In this document: one piece after another, positions 63,801 through 64,000 of the stretch | How positions within the stretch are numbered: the first letter of the stretch is position 1 | How the letters are laid out: each line of letters starts with the position of its first letter | Source: Spongilla lacustris | Lineage: Eukaryota; Porifera; Demospongiae; Spongillida; Spongillidae | NCBI GenBank assembly: GCA_949361645.1 | Contig: OX442416.1 | Span: 19,028,323-19,092,322, forward strand | Reading direction: 5' to 3' | Length of the DNA: 64,000 nt | Translations under genes and position numbers: made by a program | Notes under the pieces: model-generated | Told to the model about the DNA's origin: nothing | Database searches by the model: none | The model's input: only the letters and a program-made list of their open reading frames with translations

Positions 63801-64000
63801 CTGAAAATCAGCATTTTCTACTATCACAAATTCACCCGTTGCTCGGTGACGTCCCTGTATTGCTTCCACGACAACCTTCCCTCTTGTTGGCAGTATACTT
63901 CCATCGTAAAGTTTCAGAACTACTGATGACGGACGAACCTTAACCATAGACAATCTTTCCATGTAAACTTTCAGCGGAATGAGTGAAAGCTCTGCTCCCG
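60816..64000 (-). CDS. pol: Ty3/gypsy pol polyprotein, open to the window edge
   Basis: An uninterrupted frame of at least 1,060 codons. At the edge GAELSLIP is the protease active site just after its catalytic Asp. Positions counted from the ATG at 63962: protease end ~1-60 (LPLLGRDWLGKLRLDW). RT ~120-380, with GIRICADFKMTINPY, KLDLARAYKQM, LPFGVATAPAMWQR and YMDD at ~274. RNase H ~415-545, with YCDAS, SQIEREALA and VTDHK. Zinc-binding H2C2 ~640-675 (HLGVVRMKELARSYVWWP, CEKCK). Integrase core, with HIDYG, SDNGPQF and the catalytic Glu in NGLAENMVK. The C-terminal domain follows, ending FIDEVF. No stop or frameshift in 3.2 kb, so this copy may be recently active. The stop codon overlaps the polypurine tract. 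gag lies beyond the window. Confidence 0.95.
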   Translation of the reverse strand, partial: GAELSLIPLKVYMERLSMVKVRPSSVVLKLYDGSILPTRGKVVVEAIQGRHRATGEFVIVENADFQLPLLGRDWLGKLRLDWQGLLKSCTKGDPRINALHTASWINEFPDVVKEGLGQLKGIRADIELKGKVKPIFCKSRAVPFALRKQVEEILQQQVEDGELQPVEQSEWAAPIVVVKKKDGGIRICADFKMTINPYLRHKTFPLPTPEEIFATLANGESFTKLDLARAYKQMEVASDSQSLLTITTHMGLFKFSRLPFGVATAPAMWQRAMSIVFQGCKRVVYYMDDILVTGNTREEHESNLRQVFQRLQQYGLRINFSKCRFFQHTVEFLGHSISTDGIRPTDERIRGVVGAPVPTNKGELKSFLGLMTYNAKFLPQLATVLHPLYQLLCKDVKWKWSKVHDIAVKEAKHLVSRAPVLAHFDTSKPIRLYCDASAVGVGACLMHVIRGCEQPVMYASRSLSTAESKYSQIEREALAIIFAVKKFHQYLYGKEFVLVTDHKPLCKLFGHADGIPTLAAARIQRWALILSAYQYRIEYVPGSENYCADCMSRLPLSTCLDDDKEMDILAIESCTLPVTALHIAKATRRDKTLATVLQCVLHGQWNLIGQSKDPFYRRREELSCHDGCVLWGQRVVIPSNLQSLLLKELHEGHLGVVRMKELARSYVWWPNLDQDIERMVASCEKCKMVSSMPQLAPHHPWQFPSSPWDRVHIDYGEYKGTHFFVLVDAYSKWPEVREMSTTTTQRTVEVLQEIFAMHGLPRILVSDNGPQFSSAEFKAFLAKNNIVHRTSAPYHPATNGLAENMVKNVKQWLSKQTKRFKFSMVLSDFLRTYRNVPHTVTKRTPAQVIFGRAPRTHLSMVLPNMSERVRQKSNPLRMDKLRTFAIGDRVWVRDFRPSAEHRWEQGEVTAKIGMMCYQVILSDGHKRKVHVDHLKHHVLSMPVETEIPEGEPTLQPSTSHNPVGTTHLRDEDTNGIIEQQSQHRNQPSTATVREEGRDRIETSQFTDQQPSQSIPVATPAWVPELPIVPDTSVGRGVEELPCRRSTRVHKAPKRFIDEVF

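Overview
The window looks like nuclear DNA of an invertebrate animal. It has spliceosomal GT..AG exon/intron structure, one-repeat-per-exon ankyrin coding, animal-type transposons (pogo/Tigger, hAT-like, Ty3/gypsy, an integrase/Ulp1/PHD relic), long CA/GT microsatellites, many AT-rich fold-back elements and a very high density of ACATGT steps. A sponge or another early-branching marine invertebrate fits best; this is inference from protein flavour and repeat style, not proof. There is no sign of bacterial, organellar or viral genome organisation.

Layout. 1-2910: two pogo/Tigger transposase copies head to head, the left one decayed and the right one with a full-length open frame. 3.5-7.25 kb: a dispersed repeat whose relative (22.45-26.25 kb) sits inside a gypsy element; here it is interrupted by a G/C-tract MITE and a 24-bp minisatellite. 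7.68-7.95 kb: a probable last exon of a small membrane protein. 8-10.3 kb: MITE fragments with long C/G runs. 10.69-14.31 kb: a 3.6-kb non-autonomous hAT-type element with a perfect 8-bp target duplication, carrying two fold-back inserts. 15-19.2 kb: large minisatellites. 19.88-27.92 kb: a Ty3/gypsy element (minus strand) with identical-length 136-bp LTRs, primer site, polypurine tract and 5-bp target duplication, split in its reverse transcriptase by 3.8 kb of nested DNA. 28.06-28.90 kb: a second hAT-type MITE with a perfect 8-bp duplication. 30.1-32.3 kb and 52.0-54.4 kb: two inverted copies of one gene-like unit encoding a RING-like cysteine cluster followed by a 22-bp minisatellite and a second cysteine/histidine cluster. 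33.7-35.5 kb: an unknown terminal exon and a gypsy gag relic. 37.4-38.1 kb: a minisatellite whose unit holds a perfect palindrome. 42.4-59.6 kb: the main host-gene candidate, a minus-strand ankyrin-repeat gene with a first exon near 59.5 kb, about twelve tandemly duplicated ankyrin exons and a last exon with stop and polyadenylation signal near 42.4 kb. Its introns have absorbed a mini gypsy element (44.95-45.80 kb), MITEs, an integrase/Ulp1/PHD relic (50.2-52.0 kb) and one RING unit. 60.8-64.0 kb: the pol gene of another gypsy element, uninterrupted and running off the right edge.

Functionally, most of the window is mobile DNA in nested layers. Autonomous-looking coding capacity remains only in the Tigger transposase and the right-edge gypsy pol; the other elements are broken or internally deleted. 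The host contribution is the ankyrin gene, the small membrane-protein exon and a few unidentified exon-like segments at 33.8, 38.7 and 40.6 kb. The least explained structures are the RING inverted pair, the ankyrin exon expansion, and a set of locus-specific stem words built around a GTCC-(C)n-GGAC core at 8.4, 9.1, 10.3, 13.2 and 50.0 kb.
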